From Alloboseaceae bacterium BT-24-1 (GTDB taxonomy: Bacteria; Pseudomonadota; Alphaproteobacteria; Rhizobiales; Beijerinckiaceae), in contig JAOYTL010000019.1 of assembly GCA_025846845.1 (NCBI GenBank), positions 1 through 64,000 on the forward strand: a stretch of 64,000 nt of DNA. The letters run 5' to 3'. How positions within the stretch are numbered: position 1 is the stretch's first letter; every line of letters starts with the position of its first letter. The notes under the pieces are model-generated. The model made no database searches. It was not told the origin of the DNA and saw only the letters and a program-made list of their open reading frames with translations. Of the stretch, positions 16,988 to 25,799 are shown one piece after another. Both the position numbers and the translations under genes were made by a program.

Positions 16988-17254
16988 ATGACCATTTCCA
17001 CGACCATCCCGTCCACACCGCCCGTCGATCACGACATGGAACTGTCGCTCCCCGCAGATGCGCCGCGCAATATCGTCAGGAAGCGGCAGCAGCGTAAGGC
17101 GCGCTCGGTGGCGGGCAGTCATATCGACGAAGCACTGTCGGGGCTTCCGATCTCGGATCAGGCCAAGGCTTCGCGCAAGGCAAGGCTGATCGACCTGCCG
17201 GATGACACGCCGCTGAAGCGGCGCATCGAGGGTGTAGACCCCGAGCCGGTTTGA
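16988..17254 (+). CDS. small hypothetical protein, 88 residues
   Basis: Lone plus-strand gene between two minus-strand blocks. The product is polar and charged, with RKRQQRKARS in the middle and a proline/threonine-rich start; there is no membrane segment or recognisable domain. Codon use looks like its neighbours and the frame fills the space between the GH13 start and the next minus-strand stop, which favours a real gene, but I see no strong ribosome-binding site. No function is proposed. Confidence 0.45.
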   Translation: MTISTTIPSTPPVDHDMELSLPADAPRNIVRKRQQRKARSVAGSHIDEALSGLPISDQAKASRKARLIDLPDDTPLKRRIEGVDPEPV

Positions 17255-17285
17255 TCCGCGCCAGTGCGGAGCCGATCGGCTTTGC

Positions 17286-17573
17286 TCAGCCATCGGCAAC
17301 AGGTCCTTCATCCGCGGACAAGCGCCGACAGGTGCCTCGCGTAAAGCGTTCGGTCTCGGCGAGCGCATCATCAAGGGATTTGAAGGGCCCCCGCCGCATG
17401 GCCTCCATCGTATGCAGTGCATGGCCTGCCGGATAGATCATGAACTCGCCAGTCGCTCTGTCCTCGATATATCCCATATCGCGGCCGAGGAGATCGGTCA
17501 GCGACCAGGTCGTTCCATCCGGCTTCTGCCTGACATCGATATCCAAGCGAACTCCGTTGGTTGGAACCCGCAA
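17286..17573 (-). CDS. small hypothetical protein, up to 95 residues
   Basis: Soluble protein with the pattern TTWSLTDLLGRDMGYIEDR then FMIYPAGHALHTMEAMRRGPFKSLDDALAET, which looks like a small alpha/beta fold. I cannot name the family. The longest frame starts at TTG 17573 with only a weak ribosome-binding site; a shorter start at an internal ATG is possible. It is part of a run of three small minus-strand genes downstream of the GH130 gene. Confidence 0.5.
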   Translation of the reverse strand: MRVPTNGVRLDIDVRQKPDGTTWSLTDLLGRDMGYIEDRATGEFMIYPAGHALHTMEAMRRGPFKSLDDALAETERFTRGTCRRLSADEGPVADG

Positions 17574-17627
17574 TCCGGCAGGCTCAAGGTGCGGGCTTCA
17601 ACCCACCGGGACAGCGCATAGAGCCGG

Positions 17628-17852
17628 TCAAACAGATCGTTTGCGCTTGGGCGTCGGTGGTGCGGATGCCGCAGCGGCGCGCTCGGCCGCCTCCTTCTGC
17701 AGCCGGAGTTCTCTCAAGCGCGCCGTGTTGGCATCGCGCGCCTGGTTGATGGTCTCCGTTTCGGAAAGCACGCGGTTGCGCGTCAATGATTGGGTTTGCG
17801 TCCTCAGGAACGCGGCATCTGCCGTCACGCGGGATTTCGAGTTCTCAGCCAA
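17628..17852 (-). CDS. small coiled-coil-like hypothetical protein, 74 residues
   Basis: Alpha-helical, Ala/Arg/Glu-rich protein with a basic C-terminus (PTPKRKRSV). The central NTARLRELRLQKEAAERAA could form a short coiled coil. The start TTG 17852 is supported by GGAGAAG about 6 bases upstream. Similar short proteins are common in Hyphomicrobiales, but I do not know a function. It lies in the same direction as GH130 and the other small genes. Confidence 0.55.
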   Translation of the reverse strand: MAENSKSRVTADAAFLRTQTQSLTRNRVLSETETINQARDANTARLRELRLQKEAAERAAAASAPPTPKRKRSV

Positions 17853-17906
17853 GTGTCTTCTCCAGAGGGATCGGCTTGCGGGATGAGACTGACCTCACAT
17901 CGAGCG

Positions 17907-18146
17907 TCAGCCGGCGGGGCTGCGCACGGATTCGAGGCTGTCCGAAACAATCTGATCGTGCCCGATCGCCCGTTCATGGCCGTCGGCGCCGCGAACGCGG
18001 TACTCACGCTCACCGCTCGCACGCGTCGGCATGATCCGCACGATTTCATACTCACCGGTACCCGATTGATCGGCGAAACCGAAGGAAAGCCGGACCACGT
18101 CCCCAAGCTCGATCGAGCGTTGGATCACGGGCTGATGTTGGGCCAT
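17907..18146 (-). CDS. small hypothetical protein, 79 residues
   Basis: Compact beta-rich protein (VVRLSFGFADQSGTGEYEIV and REYRVRGADGHERAIG), a pattern that suggests a small SH3-like barrel; this is a guess from alternating hydrophobics. I chose ATG 18146 because AAGGA sits about 8 bases upstream; the frame extends to TTG 18164, which would overlap the GH130 stop. It is probably co-transcribed with GH130. Confidence 0.6.
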   Translation of the reverse strand: MAQHQPVIQRSIELGDVVRLSFGFADQSGTGEYEIVRIMPTRASGEREYRVRGADGHERAIGHDQIVSDSLESVRSPAG

Positions 18147-18160
18147 TTTCATGTTCCTTT

Positions 18161-19504
18161 TCAATGAGCGGCGGCCTGCCGCAGATCATGGGTCTCCTCC
18201 GCAGCAACGGGATCCAGGGCCTGCAGCAGTGCCTCGATCCTGATCGTCGCGAAATTGCAGTACGTATCGGAGACCGCGTAGGGCAGGACGATCTGCCCGC
18301 CATGACGCATCGCGCCGCAGGTGTAGACGACGTTGGGAACGTAGCCCTCGCGCTCGGACGGTTCCGGTCGGACCAGAGGTTCGCGTGAGCGCGCCAGCAC
18401 CCTCGACGGATCCTTCTTGTCGAGAAGCACGGCGCCGATCGCATAGCGCCGCACCGGGCCGACGCCATGGGTGAACAGCAGCCAGCCCTCGTCGAGCTCG
18501 ATCGGCGAGCCGCAGGTCCCGATCTGGATGAACTCCCAGGGGTATTGCGGCTTCAGGATTGCAACCCCGCCGTCCCAGTTCATCAGGTCGTCCGAATAGA
18601 CGAGATAGAGGTTCTCGTTGTCCTGCCGCGCGATCATGGCGTAGCGGCCGCCGATCTTGCGCGGAAACAGGGCCATGCCCTTGTTCACGGCAGCGCTGCC
18701 TCGCAGCGGTGACATCCGGAACGACAGGAAGTCGGTGGTTTCAATCAGCTCGGAGCGGATTCCCCTGCCGTTATAGGCCGTGTAGGTCGCGCGGAACACG
18801 GTTCGCCCGCCCTCGTCGAACGCGACGAAGCGCGCATCCTCGATCCCGTTCGACTGCGAGGCCGTGATCGGAAAGATCACCCGCTCGCTGATGTCGCCAT
18901 CCGGGGAGAACACGATCTCGACGTCGTCGCCATCGAGGCGCACCATGCGATTGCGGAAGGTCGCGATCGTCGCAAGGCGCGAGGTCGGATCGACGCTCAG
19001 GCTGCCGTCGGCGGCGACCGTGCCCGAGCGGAAGGTCAGGGACGAGATATGCCCCTCGCCGACCGCGCGCACGCTGAGAACGAAGCGACACCCGCCTGGT
19101 GGAGCGCCAGACTGGTCGGGGTGCAAAACGATGCTCGGGTTGAAGAGCGCAGCCGCTTCGAACGAATATTCGTGCAGGAAATAGGATCCGACCAACTGGC
19201 GTTGCGTCCTGGTGAACGCGCCATGTGTCGTGAACACTTCCTCCATTTCGTCGGCGCGCGCTTCGAAGCGCTCCAGCAGGTTTCGGTGCCGGCCGTTGAA
19301 ATTCTCCAGTACCTCGGCGAGCTGGCTTGCCGCCGCCTCCTGGTCCAGTCCCGTCACACGCGCTACGATGTGGTTCGCACGGAGCTTGTCGGTGGGGTTC
19401 ATGTCGCGCGGATCGGGCGAGGGACCGAAGCGGCGCACCACGACCCGGGCGGGATCCGGATGCAGGTGCAAGGCCTGCCGGTTCAGGAAGGTGGCTTGCG
19501 ACAC
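18161..19504 (-). CDS. GH130-family glycosidase/phosphorylase
   Basis: Five-bladed beta-propeller enzyme of family GH130, whose characterised members are mannoside phosphorylases, 447 residues. Diagnostic stretches are the N-terminal LHLHPDPARVVVRRFGP, FNPSIVLHPDQ, NGIEDARFVAF (with the acidic residue of the active site), the phosphate-side MALFPRKIGGRYAMIARQD and the late GAVLLDKKDPSRVLARS. The start is GTG 19504 with GGGGG upstream. It follows the glycosyltransferase by 37 bp. With manA at the head of the operon, a mannose-containing glycan or glycoside is the likely substrate, which is an inference from context. Confidence 0.88.
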   Translation of the reverse strand: MSQATFLNRQALHLHPDPARVVVRRFGPSPDPRDMNPTDKLRANHIVARVTGLDQEAAASQLAEVLENFNGRHRNLLERFEARADEMEEVFTTHGAFTRTQRQLVGSYFLHEYSFEAAALFNPSIVLHPDQSGAPPGGCRFVLSVRAVGEGHISSLTFRSGTVAADGSLSVDPTSRLATIATFRNRMVRLDGDDVEIVFSPDGDISERVIFPITASQSNGIEDARFVAFDEGGRTVFRATYTAYNGRGIRSELIETTDFLSFRMSPLRGSAAVNKGMALFPRKIGGRYAMIARQDNENLYLVYSDDLMNWDGGVAILKPQYPWEFIQIGTCGSPIELDEGWLLFTHGVGPVRRYAIGAVLLDKKDPSRVLARSREPLVRPEPSEREGYVPNVVYTCGAMRHGGQIVLPYAVSDTYCNFATIRIEALLQALDPVAAEETHDLRQAAAH

Positions 19505-19541
19505 GTCGCCCCCAGGTCGGTTTGTGCGGATCGCCGAAGGC

Positions 19542-21827
19542 TCAGGCGTGCAAGACCCGAAGCGGCGCCAGTTTCGGGCGGTCCCCGCTCATGCGGGACA
19601 GCTGGCGAATCTCGGCGAGGCTGAGAAGGTAGGATACCACGGATTCGCCGCCGCGGTTCTCATTGGGCCGATCGCGGTGCAGGCCGTCGCGGCAGGCGCC
19701 GGTATCCAGGTCGACCAGCGGGGTCGACAGATCGTTGTCGCCCATGAACCAGGCGAAGGCGCGCACCGCCTCCGCCCGCCATTGCGCGTCGCCATCGGCG
19801 CGCCAGGCGGCCAGGCAGGCCGAGATGGTCGCCGTGGCTTCCAGCGGCTGCTGGTCGAACGCCTTCGGCGGGCTGAGCCTGTCGTTGAAGCTGTCCGAGC
19901 CCACCGGCCTGAACAAGCCGGCCGGCGTACTCTGCACCTCGACCAGCCAGCGCAGCGAGCGCAGGCCGGCGTCGATATAGGCTGGAGCCTGCATCGAAAG
20001 CCCGGTGGCGAGCAGTGCCTGGGGCAGCCGGGCGTTGTCGTAGGAGAGACCTTCCTCGAACCATACCCAATCCGGCGTCCCGACCGTCGACAACAGGCCA
20101 AGCAGGCGGTCCGCGAGCAGGGAGCGCAGCCGGATGGTGGAGGACGGCGCCGCGACCACGGCACAGTAGGCGTCGAGGCCGAGCAGTGCGAAACTCCAGG
20201 CACGAGGCGAACTGAAGCTCTCCATCACAGGCAGGGCTTCGGCGAACAGCGCAGTCGCCCAGCGCCGCCGCGATGGGCTGGTGTCGCTGCGCGCACACTC
20301 GCCGAGAGCCCAGAGCGTGCGGCCATGGCTGTCTTCCGAGCCGACCTCCTCGAGCCAGCGTCGATCGAAGCTCATGAAATTGCGGAAGCGCTGCGCCTGC
20401 GGATTCCAGGCGTGCTGGACGAAGGACGCGAAGCGCGCCGTCAGCGGCTCAGGCAAGCGCTGCTCGCCGGTTCCGCCTAGGGCGCAGGAGAGCAACAGCG
20501 CGCGGGCATTATCGTCGACGCAGTAGCCATGCGTGCGATCGGGCACGGAATGAACCGCATGCTGGAACAGGCCGGTATCGTCACACATGCAATGGAGATG
20601 CTCGGTGCGCAGCTCCGGCGGCGAGGAAGGCTGGAGGAACGGCCTGGCCTGCGCCGGCCCGGCGACCACGTTCAGCAAACGGCCGCGGCGCGCCGTCTCG
20701 AATGTGGCGAGGTAGCGCTTTGCGGTCTGTTCCCAGGTCATGGAGCGGCTGCTGGCATAGGCGCGCCGCCGCATGGCCTGTCGCCTGTCAGCGTCCGTCA
20801 GCAATCCTGCGATCTCATTGCCTGTCGCGACGATGTCGCCGAACGGCACCATGACGCCGCGGCCGTCGGCAAGCAGTTCCTGGGCGTGCCAGTAGGGCGT
20901 CGAGACGACCGCCTTTCCAAGCCCGAAGCTGTAGGCCAGCGTGCCCGAGGTCATCTGCGCCTCGTTGAGATAGGGCGTGACGTAGACATCGCACATCGAG
21001 ATGAAGCCGAGCAGCGTCTCGCGATCGACGAACTGGTCGAGGAAGACGACATGATTCTCGATGCCGAGCTCATGGACACGCTTCTGCAAGCCGATGCGAT
21101 AGGTTTCGCCCTGCTCGCGAACGAGATGGGGGTGCGTTGCACCCAGGATGACGTAGACGGCATCGGGCCGGCGCCGCAGGATCGAGGGCATCGCATCGAT
21201 CATCACCTCGATGCCCTTGTTGGGCGACAGCAGGCCGAAGGTCAGGATGACCGAGCGGCCGGTGAAGCCGTGCCTGGCCTTGGCATCGTCCGGCTCGACG
21301 AAGGCAAAATCGGGAATGCCGTGCGCGATCACCTCGATCTTGTCGGCCGGAAGCCGATAGACCGTGCGCAGCAGGTCGCGCCCTTTCTCGGCCATGACGA
21401 CGACCCGGGAGGAGGCGTCGACGATCCGCTCCATGACACCACGCTGGGCCGGGCTCGGCTCCGACAGGACAGTATGGAGCGTGGTGACCACCGGCATCGT
21501 CAGGCGTGACAACAATCCTGTGACATGCACACCCGCTTCGCCGCCGAATATGCCGAATTCGTGCTGCAGCGAGACGACGTCGAACTGGCCATTATTCAGG
21601 AAATCGGCAGCGCGCGCATAATCCTGGGCCCGGTCGTCCTGAATCTGGAAGCCGACGGAGCCCGGATAGTCGTAACCGTCGCCAACGTCATTCATCGCCA
21701 CAATGGAGGTTGCCAGATCGGGGTCCGATGCGGCGACCGCCTGCTGCAGGTCCGTGGTGAAGGTCGCGATGCCGCAGCGGCGCGGCAGCGAGTTGCCGAT
21801 GAAGGCGATGCGGTGAAGCGGGTTCAA
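19542..21827 (-). CDS. glycosyltransferase (GT4) with large C-terminal helical domain
   Basis: 761 residues. The first half (about 1-385) is a GT-B glycosyltransferase: IAFIGNSLPRRCGIATFTTD, VVSLQHEFGIFGGEAG, VILTFGLLSPNKGIEVMID and the donor-site region around GTLAYSFGLGKAVVSTPYWH. The second half (about 400-760) is a tryptophan- and alanine-rich alpha-helical domain (CVDDNARALLLSCAL, TLWALGEC, WFEEGLSYDNARLPQALL) resembling (alpha/alpha) toroid carbohydrate-active domains. The fusion suggests coupled synthesis and trimming or binding of one glycan. The start is TTG 21827, overlapping manA's stop as TTGA, with GGAGG at 21835-21839. Confidence 0.88.
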   Translation of the reverse strand: MNPLHRIAFIGNSLPRRCGIATFTTDLQQAVAASDPDLATSIVAMNDVGDGYDYPGSVGFQIQDDRAQDYARAADFLNNGQFDVVSLQHEFGIFGGEAGVHVTGLLSRLTMPVVTTLHTVLSEPSPAQRGVMERIVDASSRVVVMAEKGRDLLRTVYRLPADKIEVIAHGIPDFAFVEPDDAKARHGFTGRSVILTFGLLSPNKGIEVMIDAMPSILRRRPDAVYVILGATHPHLVREQGETYRIGLQKRVHELGIENHVVFLDQFVDRETLLGFISMCDVYVTPYLNEAQMTSGTLAYSFGLGKAVVSTPYWHAQELLADGRGVMVPFGDIVATGNEIAGLLTDADRRQAMRRRAYASSRSMTWEQTAKRYLATFETARRGRLLNVVAGPAQARPFLQPSSPPELRTEHLHCMCDDTGLFQHAVHSVPDRTHGYCVDDNARALLLSCALGGTGEQRLPEPLTARFASFVQHAWNPQAQRFRNFMSFDRRWLEEVGSEDSHGRTLWALGECARSDTSPSRRRWATALFAEALPVMESFSSPRAWSFALLGLDAYCAVVAAPSSTIRLRSLLADRLLGLLSTVGTPDWVWFEEGLSYDNARLPQALLATGLSMQAPAYIDAGLRSLRWLVEVQSTPAGLFRPVGSDSFNDRLSPPKAFDQQPLEATATISACLAAWRADGDAQWRAEAVRAFAWFMGDNDLSTPLVDLDTGACRDGLHRDRPNENRGGESVVSYLLSLAEIRQLSRMSGDRPKLAPLRVLHA

Positions 21828-22780
21828 GGTCGTGCCTCCATAAGGGGAATGGGCGAAACCGCCGGTGCGGCGAGCGAGAGGGGCTGGCGAGATGCGACGC
21901 TCATCGATGTGAGGGCATCGTTCGCTGCCAGCGGACGAAGCAGGTCGCCACTGGGCACCGCGGCCGCATAAGCCACGAGGCAGGTCAGGCCTTGCTGCCC
22001 AGCCGCGATGCGTATGGTTTCAGCTTCCGCGAAGCAGCCCTCGCCGATACCTGCCTGCATCGAGCCCAGACTCCCATCGCCGGCGATCACGATCAGCCAG
22101 GTCTCCGGCCGAGCACGCAGTTTCCACACCGATCCCGGCGCGAGCTCGAGCCGTTCAAGCACGAAGAAGGCGCTCGCCACGAGCAGCGTCCTGGCGTTCC
22201 CGAGCCCCCGCGGCGGCGCCTGCTCCGCAGCCGGCCCGGTGTTGGCAACGGCAATGCCGGATTCGATGTGGAGTTCGCGACCGCGGCCGTGATCGAACAG
22301 GCGGAAGGTGGTGTCGCTGCGCTGCTGAATCTCGGCGAGCACGAGGCCCGGGCCGATCGCATGTATCGTCCCCGCCGGCACGAAGATGACATCCCCCGCC
22401 GCGGCGGTTCGCCAGGACATCTGCTTAACGATCGAGCCATCCTCGATCGCGGCTCGCAATTGCGCCTGTGAAAGTGATGCCAGCAGGCCGACCGCCACCG
22501 TGGCGCCGGGCTCGGCAGCAAGCACGTACCAGGCTTCGGTTTTGCCCCGTGTCAGCCCCATGGCCCGGGCGGCATCGTCATCCGGATGCACCTGGATCGA
22601 CAAGGCTTCGCGCGTGAACAGCAATTTGAGCAGTAAGGCGGGCTCGACAGCCGGATCACGGCGCTGAAACCAGATTTCACCGATGGCGACGCCGTGATGA
22701 TCGGTTCCGCTCCACGGCAGCAAGTCGCGTGATCCCCAGGGTTTAGGTACGGCCTGCAAGCGAGCCGGTTCGAGAGCCAT
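21824..22780 (-). CDS. manA: mannose-6-phosphate isomerase, class I-like
   Basis: Zinc-dependent cupin isomerase interconverting mannose-6-phosphate and fructose-6-phosphate, 318 residues. Metal-binding motifs are visible: IQVHPDDD, GKTEAWYVL and AGTIHAIG, plus EIQQRSDTTFRLFDHGR. The frame is open to 23059, but ATG 22780 has GGAG about eight bases upstream and starts at the family position (MALEPARLQAVPKPWGSRDL). It is the first gene of the carbohydrate operon and supplies or drains mannose phosphate for it. Confidence 0.88.
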   Translation of the reverse strand: MALEPARLQAVPKPWGSRDLLPWSGTDHHGVAIGEIWFQRRDPAVEPALLLKLLFTREALSIQVHPDDDAARAMGLTRGKTEAWYVLAAEPGATVAVGLLASLSQAQLRAAIEDGSIVKQMSWRTAAAGDVIFVPAGTIHAIGPGLVLAEIQQRSDTTFRLFDHGRGRELHIESGIAVANTGPAAEQAPPRGLGNARTLLVASAFFVLERLELAPGSVWKLRARPETWLIVIAGDGSLGSMQAGIGEGCFAEAETIRIAAGQQGLTCLVAYAAAVPSGDLLRPLAANDALTSMSVASRQPLSLAAPAVSPIPLMEARP

Positions 22781-23379
22781 GGCGAACTCCAAATTCGCCG
22801 GGCTTCGACAAGCTCGACAGGATTGTCGAACGGCGCTGCGGCGGGGCCGGCAAGGCATTGATGTCGGCGGGAGACATCGGATTCCCTCGGGGCTCAGTCT
22901 CTTGAACCGGGATTTTTTAGTTCTCGACGAACACAACAGCTGGCAGTCCTTCTCGAGGGCTGCAGCGAGGCTGTCTGCGCGCCTCGAATTTCGGCGGCAG
23001 AAATGAAAACGAAAAGCGGACGGAGATTTCCGTGGCGCGATCGGTCGCGACGACCTCATACCTCATAGTATGATCTCGAAAGCGTCAGAGATTCCCGACA
23101 AACCGGAAAAGAGTTTTACGGGAATAACCCCGGCGTGCGATTAGCGTTTGATCGCTGACCACTAAGACTCGGATATAGGGTCGACTCAGCATTAAACAAT
23201 GCACGAAGATATTTTTAATTTTAGAATGCCTCAAAGTCAGATACTAATGCGAATTTTCTTATATATAACATGGCATGAGATTGATTTCGTGCGTCATTTA
23301 TTTGATAAAATCCAACTTTAATAATTATTCTGCTTCCTGCTGTTTTTTCCTTGGACGGCTTCGCCCGCACGACGAACAA
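22781..23379. other. intergenic region with a strongly AT-rich core
   Basis: Upstream region of the manA operon. From about 23080 to 23340 the sequence becomes very AT-rich (for example TTTTAATTTTAGAATG and TTATATATAACATGG), in sharp contrast to the flanks. I see no gene. It could hold the operon promoter or be an xenogeneic-silencer-type or horizontally acquired tract. It ends next to a decayed gene. Confidence 0.5.
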
Positions 23380-23560
23380 TCAGGCCCGCCGAGTGGCGCT
23401 TGGCGGGCCCAATCGTAGGCTAAGCAAACTCACGGCGAGAGTTGCGTCGAGTAGGGTGACGGCGTCCTTGTGGCCGGGTTGCTGGGGCCACGCCTTGAGG
23501 GTGCCAGAGCGGGTCATCTCGTAGTGCTCGACCGCCTGCGCGGAGGCGACGAGACTTTGC
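23380..23560 (-). pseudogene. C-terminal remnant of a DUF892 (YciE/YciF-like ferritin-like) gene
   Basis: On the minus strand the frame ending at the TGA 23382-23380 encodes LVASAQAVEHYEMTRSGTLK, then AWPQQPGHKDAVTLLDATL. This matches the C-terminal helices of DUF892 stress proteins (usually AAQxVEHYEIAxYGTL..WAxxLGH..AxxLL). After DATL the expected acidic EEK..D sequence is lost and the frame ends in unrelated residues. No N-terminal part is present. An 8-bp inverted repeat, GGCCCGCC/GGCGGGCC (23383-23409), sits over its end and may be a hairpin without a T-run. Confidence 0.5.
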
Positions 23561-23859
23561 GCAAATCTGTCCCTAGGTCTGGCCCATCAGTCGTCTTTTG
23601 TGGGTCGCTCCGCGTCGAGCGCGCTGGCCGATTCCGACGGCTTCGGCTCACCTCTCGAAATATGTGTCGTGAAGCCCTGCTTCTGGAGCGACTTAGTGCC
23701 GGTCGGAGTGCCGCGAGCGCGAGCCGAGAATAGGCCTCTGAGAGCGCCCAAATTTTCCGGACAGGCGTGAACAAGAGAAGGGTGCGACGCCTTCAAGGCC
23801 CCGGAAATACCGGCCATTTCGAGCGGGTCTGCGGCGAGTGCCGAAGTCTGAAAACTAGC

Positions 23860-23949
23860 TGGCGGACAGGGCGGGATTCGAACCCGCGATACGGTTTCCC
23901 GTATACACACTTTCCAGGCGTGCGCCTTCAACCACTCGGCCACCTGTCC
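23860..23949 (-). tRNA. tRNA-Ser (anticodon GGA)
   Basis: The minus strand folds as a class II tRNA of 90 nt including an encoded CCA. The acceptor stem GGACAGG pairs with CCTGTCC, the D arm contains GCCGAGTGGTTGAAGGC, the anticodon loop is CTGGAAA with anticodon GGA, there is a long variable arm (TACGGGAAACCGTA), and the T arm is GCGGGTTCGAATCCCGC. It reads UCC/UCU serine codons. tRNA-Ser genes are frequent island landmarks; here the disrupted comM lies 0.7 kb away. Confidence 0.97.
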
Positions 23950-24111
23950 GGCGCGCTGCTTATGGCGTCCGCGCGCGCTTCTTTCAAGGCCTAATGCCGC
24001 AGGCTGGCGAGGTTGCGCGCAATTGTCCTTTGCCGTTGCAATGCGCCGGGTGAGGGGACACATGCGGGTTGGCCACGCCAGTGTCGGCCCGCACGGGAAT
24101 CGGGGGACGAA

Positions 24112-24432
24112 TTGCGCTTTCTCGTCAGGATGTTGGGTTACCTTCTCGTCGCTGGAGGCTTCGTCGCCTTGCTCACCGATGGCGCGCGCTCGATCGCCAA
24201 TTCGCTCCTGCGCTTCACGCCGCTCGGCGAGACCTTGCTGACGCTCATCGGCGAGCGTTTCCGCCTGCTGCAGCCTGCCGTCGAGCGCAATCTCCATCCC
24301 ATGCTCTGGGACCCGGTGCTCGTGCATGCGTTGCAGGTGCCGACCGCCGCGGCCGGTTTGCTGCTCGGCTTCCTGCTGCTCTGGCTCGGTGCAGCGCGCA
24401 AACCCGAGATCGGGATCGTCACGCGACGGTGA
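24112..24432 (+). CDS. small membrane protein, 106 residues
   Basis: Two predicted membrane helices, one near the N-terminus (MLGYLLVAGGFVALLTDG) and one near the C-terminus (AAGLLLGFLLLWLGAA), separated by an amphipathic segment. Proteins of this shape, with DGxRSIANS after the first helix, recur in Alphaproteobacteria without known function. The start TTG 24112 has GGGGGACG upstream; ATG 24130 would remove six residues. The frame opens further upstream over non-coding DNA. Confidence 0.65.
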   Translation: MRFLVRMLGYLLVAGGFVALLTDGARSIANSLLRFTPLGETLLTLIGERFRLLQPAVERNLHPMLWDPVLVHALQVPTAAAGLLLGFLLLWLGAARKPEIGIVTRR

Positions 24433-24669
24433 AGTGGTCTCCGCGAGGCCGGTACTCGGTGTCTACCAGGACAACGCCTGTACGCGCGTCTGTTCCCAGC
24501 ACAGGCGGAGCGCGGCATGGTATATGGCCGGCTGCGACCGCAGGCCTGTCTGCGCGACAATTGAGGCATCAGCGTCGCCTCGCCCGTTGCTGCAAAAGTT
24601 CCCTATCTGTTCTTGCAACCATAGCGCGTTTCCGTTAGCGTCACTGCGCGGGGTCGGGGTGGCGAATAG

Positions 24670-25359
24670 ATGGTGACGCGGGTCGCGACGGTGGCGTTCG
24701 AGGGCATCGAGGCACGCGCCGTCGATGTCCAGGTTCAGGTGACGCCGGGCGGCGTCGCCTTCATCCTGGTCGGTCTGCCCGACAAGGCGGTCGGCGAGAG
24801 CAAGGAGCGGGTCCGCGCCGCGCTGATCGCCTCGGGGCTGGCGCTGCCGGCCAAGCGCATCACCGTCAACCTCGCTCCAGCTGACCTGCCCAAGGAAGGC
24901 AGCCATTACGACCTGCCGATCGCGCTCGGCGTCATGGCGGCGATCGGGGCGATCCCGGTCGATGCGCTCGCCGGTTACACCGTGCTCGGCGAGCTTGCTC
25001 TCGACGGTTCGATAACGCCGGTCGCCGGCGTGCTGCCAGCGGCGATCGCGGCCTATGCCCGGGGGCAGGGCCTGATCTGCCCGGCCGCGAGCGGGCCGGA
25101 AGCCGCCTGGGCGGCGCGCGACCTCGATATCCTCGCGCCGCGCTCGCTGATCCAGCTCGCCAATCATTTCAAGGGCACGCAGGTGATGGCGCGGCCGCAG
25201 CCCGCCGTCGCCCGCCAAAGCGGGCCGCTGCCCGACTTGCGCGAGATCAAGGGCCAGGAGAGTGCCAAGCGCGTGCTCGAGATTGCCGCCGCGGGCGGCC
25301 ACAATCTCCTGAGGTTTGGATACATAACCGACCGTACGATAAGTGCCAGATATCATTAA
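24670..25359 (+). pseudogene. comM: comM/yifB (Mg-chelatase-like AAA+ ATPase), 5' fragment cut by an insertion
   Basis: The first 214 residues are an intact YifB/ComM N-terminus: VATVAFEGIEARAVDVQVQV, then FILVGLPDKAVGESKERVRA, AKRITVNLAPADLPKEGSHY and LREIKGQESAKRVLEIAA. Normal proteins continue after GGHNLL with a hydrophobic pair and the Walker A motif GPPGxGKS, for about 500 residues in all. Here homology stops after the CTG ending at 25311, and the frame ends 15 codons later at 25359. The ATPase domain is absent from the rest of the window. ComM acts in branch migration during natural transformation, so the host probably lacks that function unless another copy exists. Confidence 0.85.
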
Positions 25360-25799
25360 TTTATTCAGGCCGTCAAAAGGATTGAAGGCAGACTCCTTTT
25401 CCGCGAGCTTTGCCGGCCGTGGGTTCGCCTTTTGTCGCCCCCAAATGTGCCGAGTTCCTGACATCACGTAACCCGAAGGCGGGGCGGAAAACGCAGCTTC
25501 AACTAGCAGGTGCAGGGTTGCTCGCGCGCGCGTTGGAGCCGAGCGGCGTTTAAGTCCCGCACTATTTTGGGTTGCGGCTTTGCTCGTGATGTCGAAGGCG
25601 CCAGCCCGGCTTCAGCCAAGCCCGCAACCGCATGCCGCATCGCATGATCCTACGCTTCATCGACTTCACGGTCAGCGCCGGGCTCCCCCCATCCCCCCGG
25701 CCGGCGCGACCGAGCATGAGGGGAATGAGCGCATCGGCGTCCCAAAATGCTGTAACGATTTATTAACACATCCCATAGAGAGTGTGGGTCATGAATTCC
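25312..25799. other. left edge of an integrated element and non-coding spacer
   Basis: The sequence changes from comM coding DNA to AGGTTTGGATACATAACCG and non-coding DNA at 25312. I see no gene up to 25799. The composition is mixed, with AT-rich stretches near 25350 and 25760 (GATTTATTAACACATCCC). This should contain the element's left end or attachment site, but the matching right end is not identifiable in the window, so no repeat can be defined. Confidence 0.6.

Noticed and set aside
23383..23409. Intrinsic terminator at the GGCCCGCC/GGCGGGCC inverted repeat
   Set aside because: The stem is good but no T-run follows on either strand and it overlaps a decayed coding end; reported only within the pseudogene entry.
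23587..24327. 246-codon minus-strand frame
   Set aside because: It runs through the whole tRNA-Ser gene and antisense to the small membrane protein.
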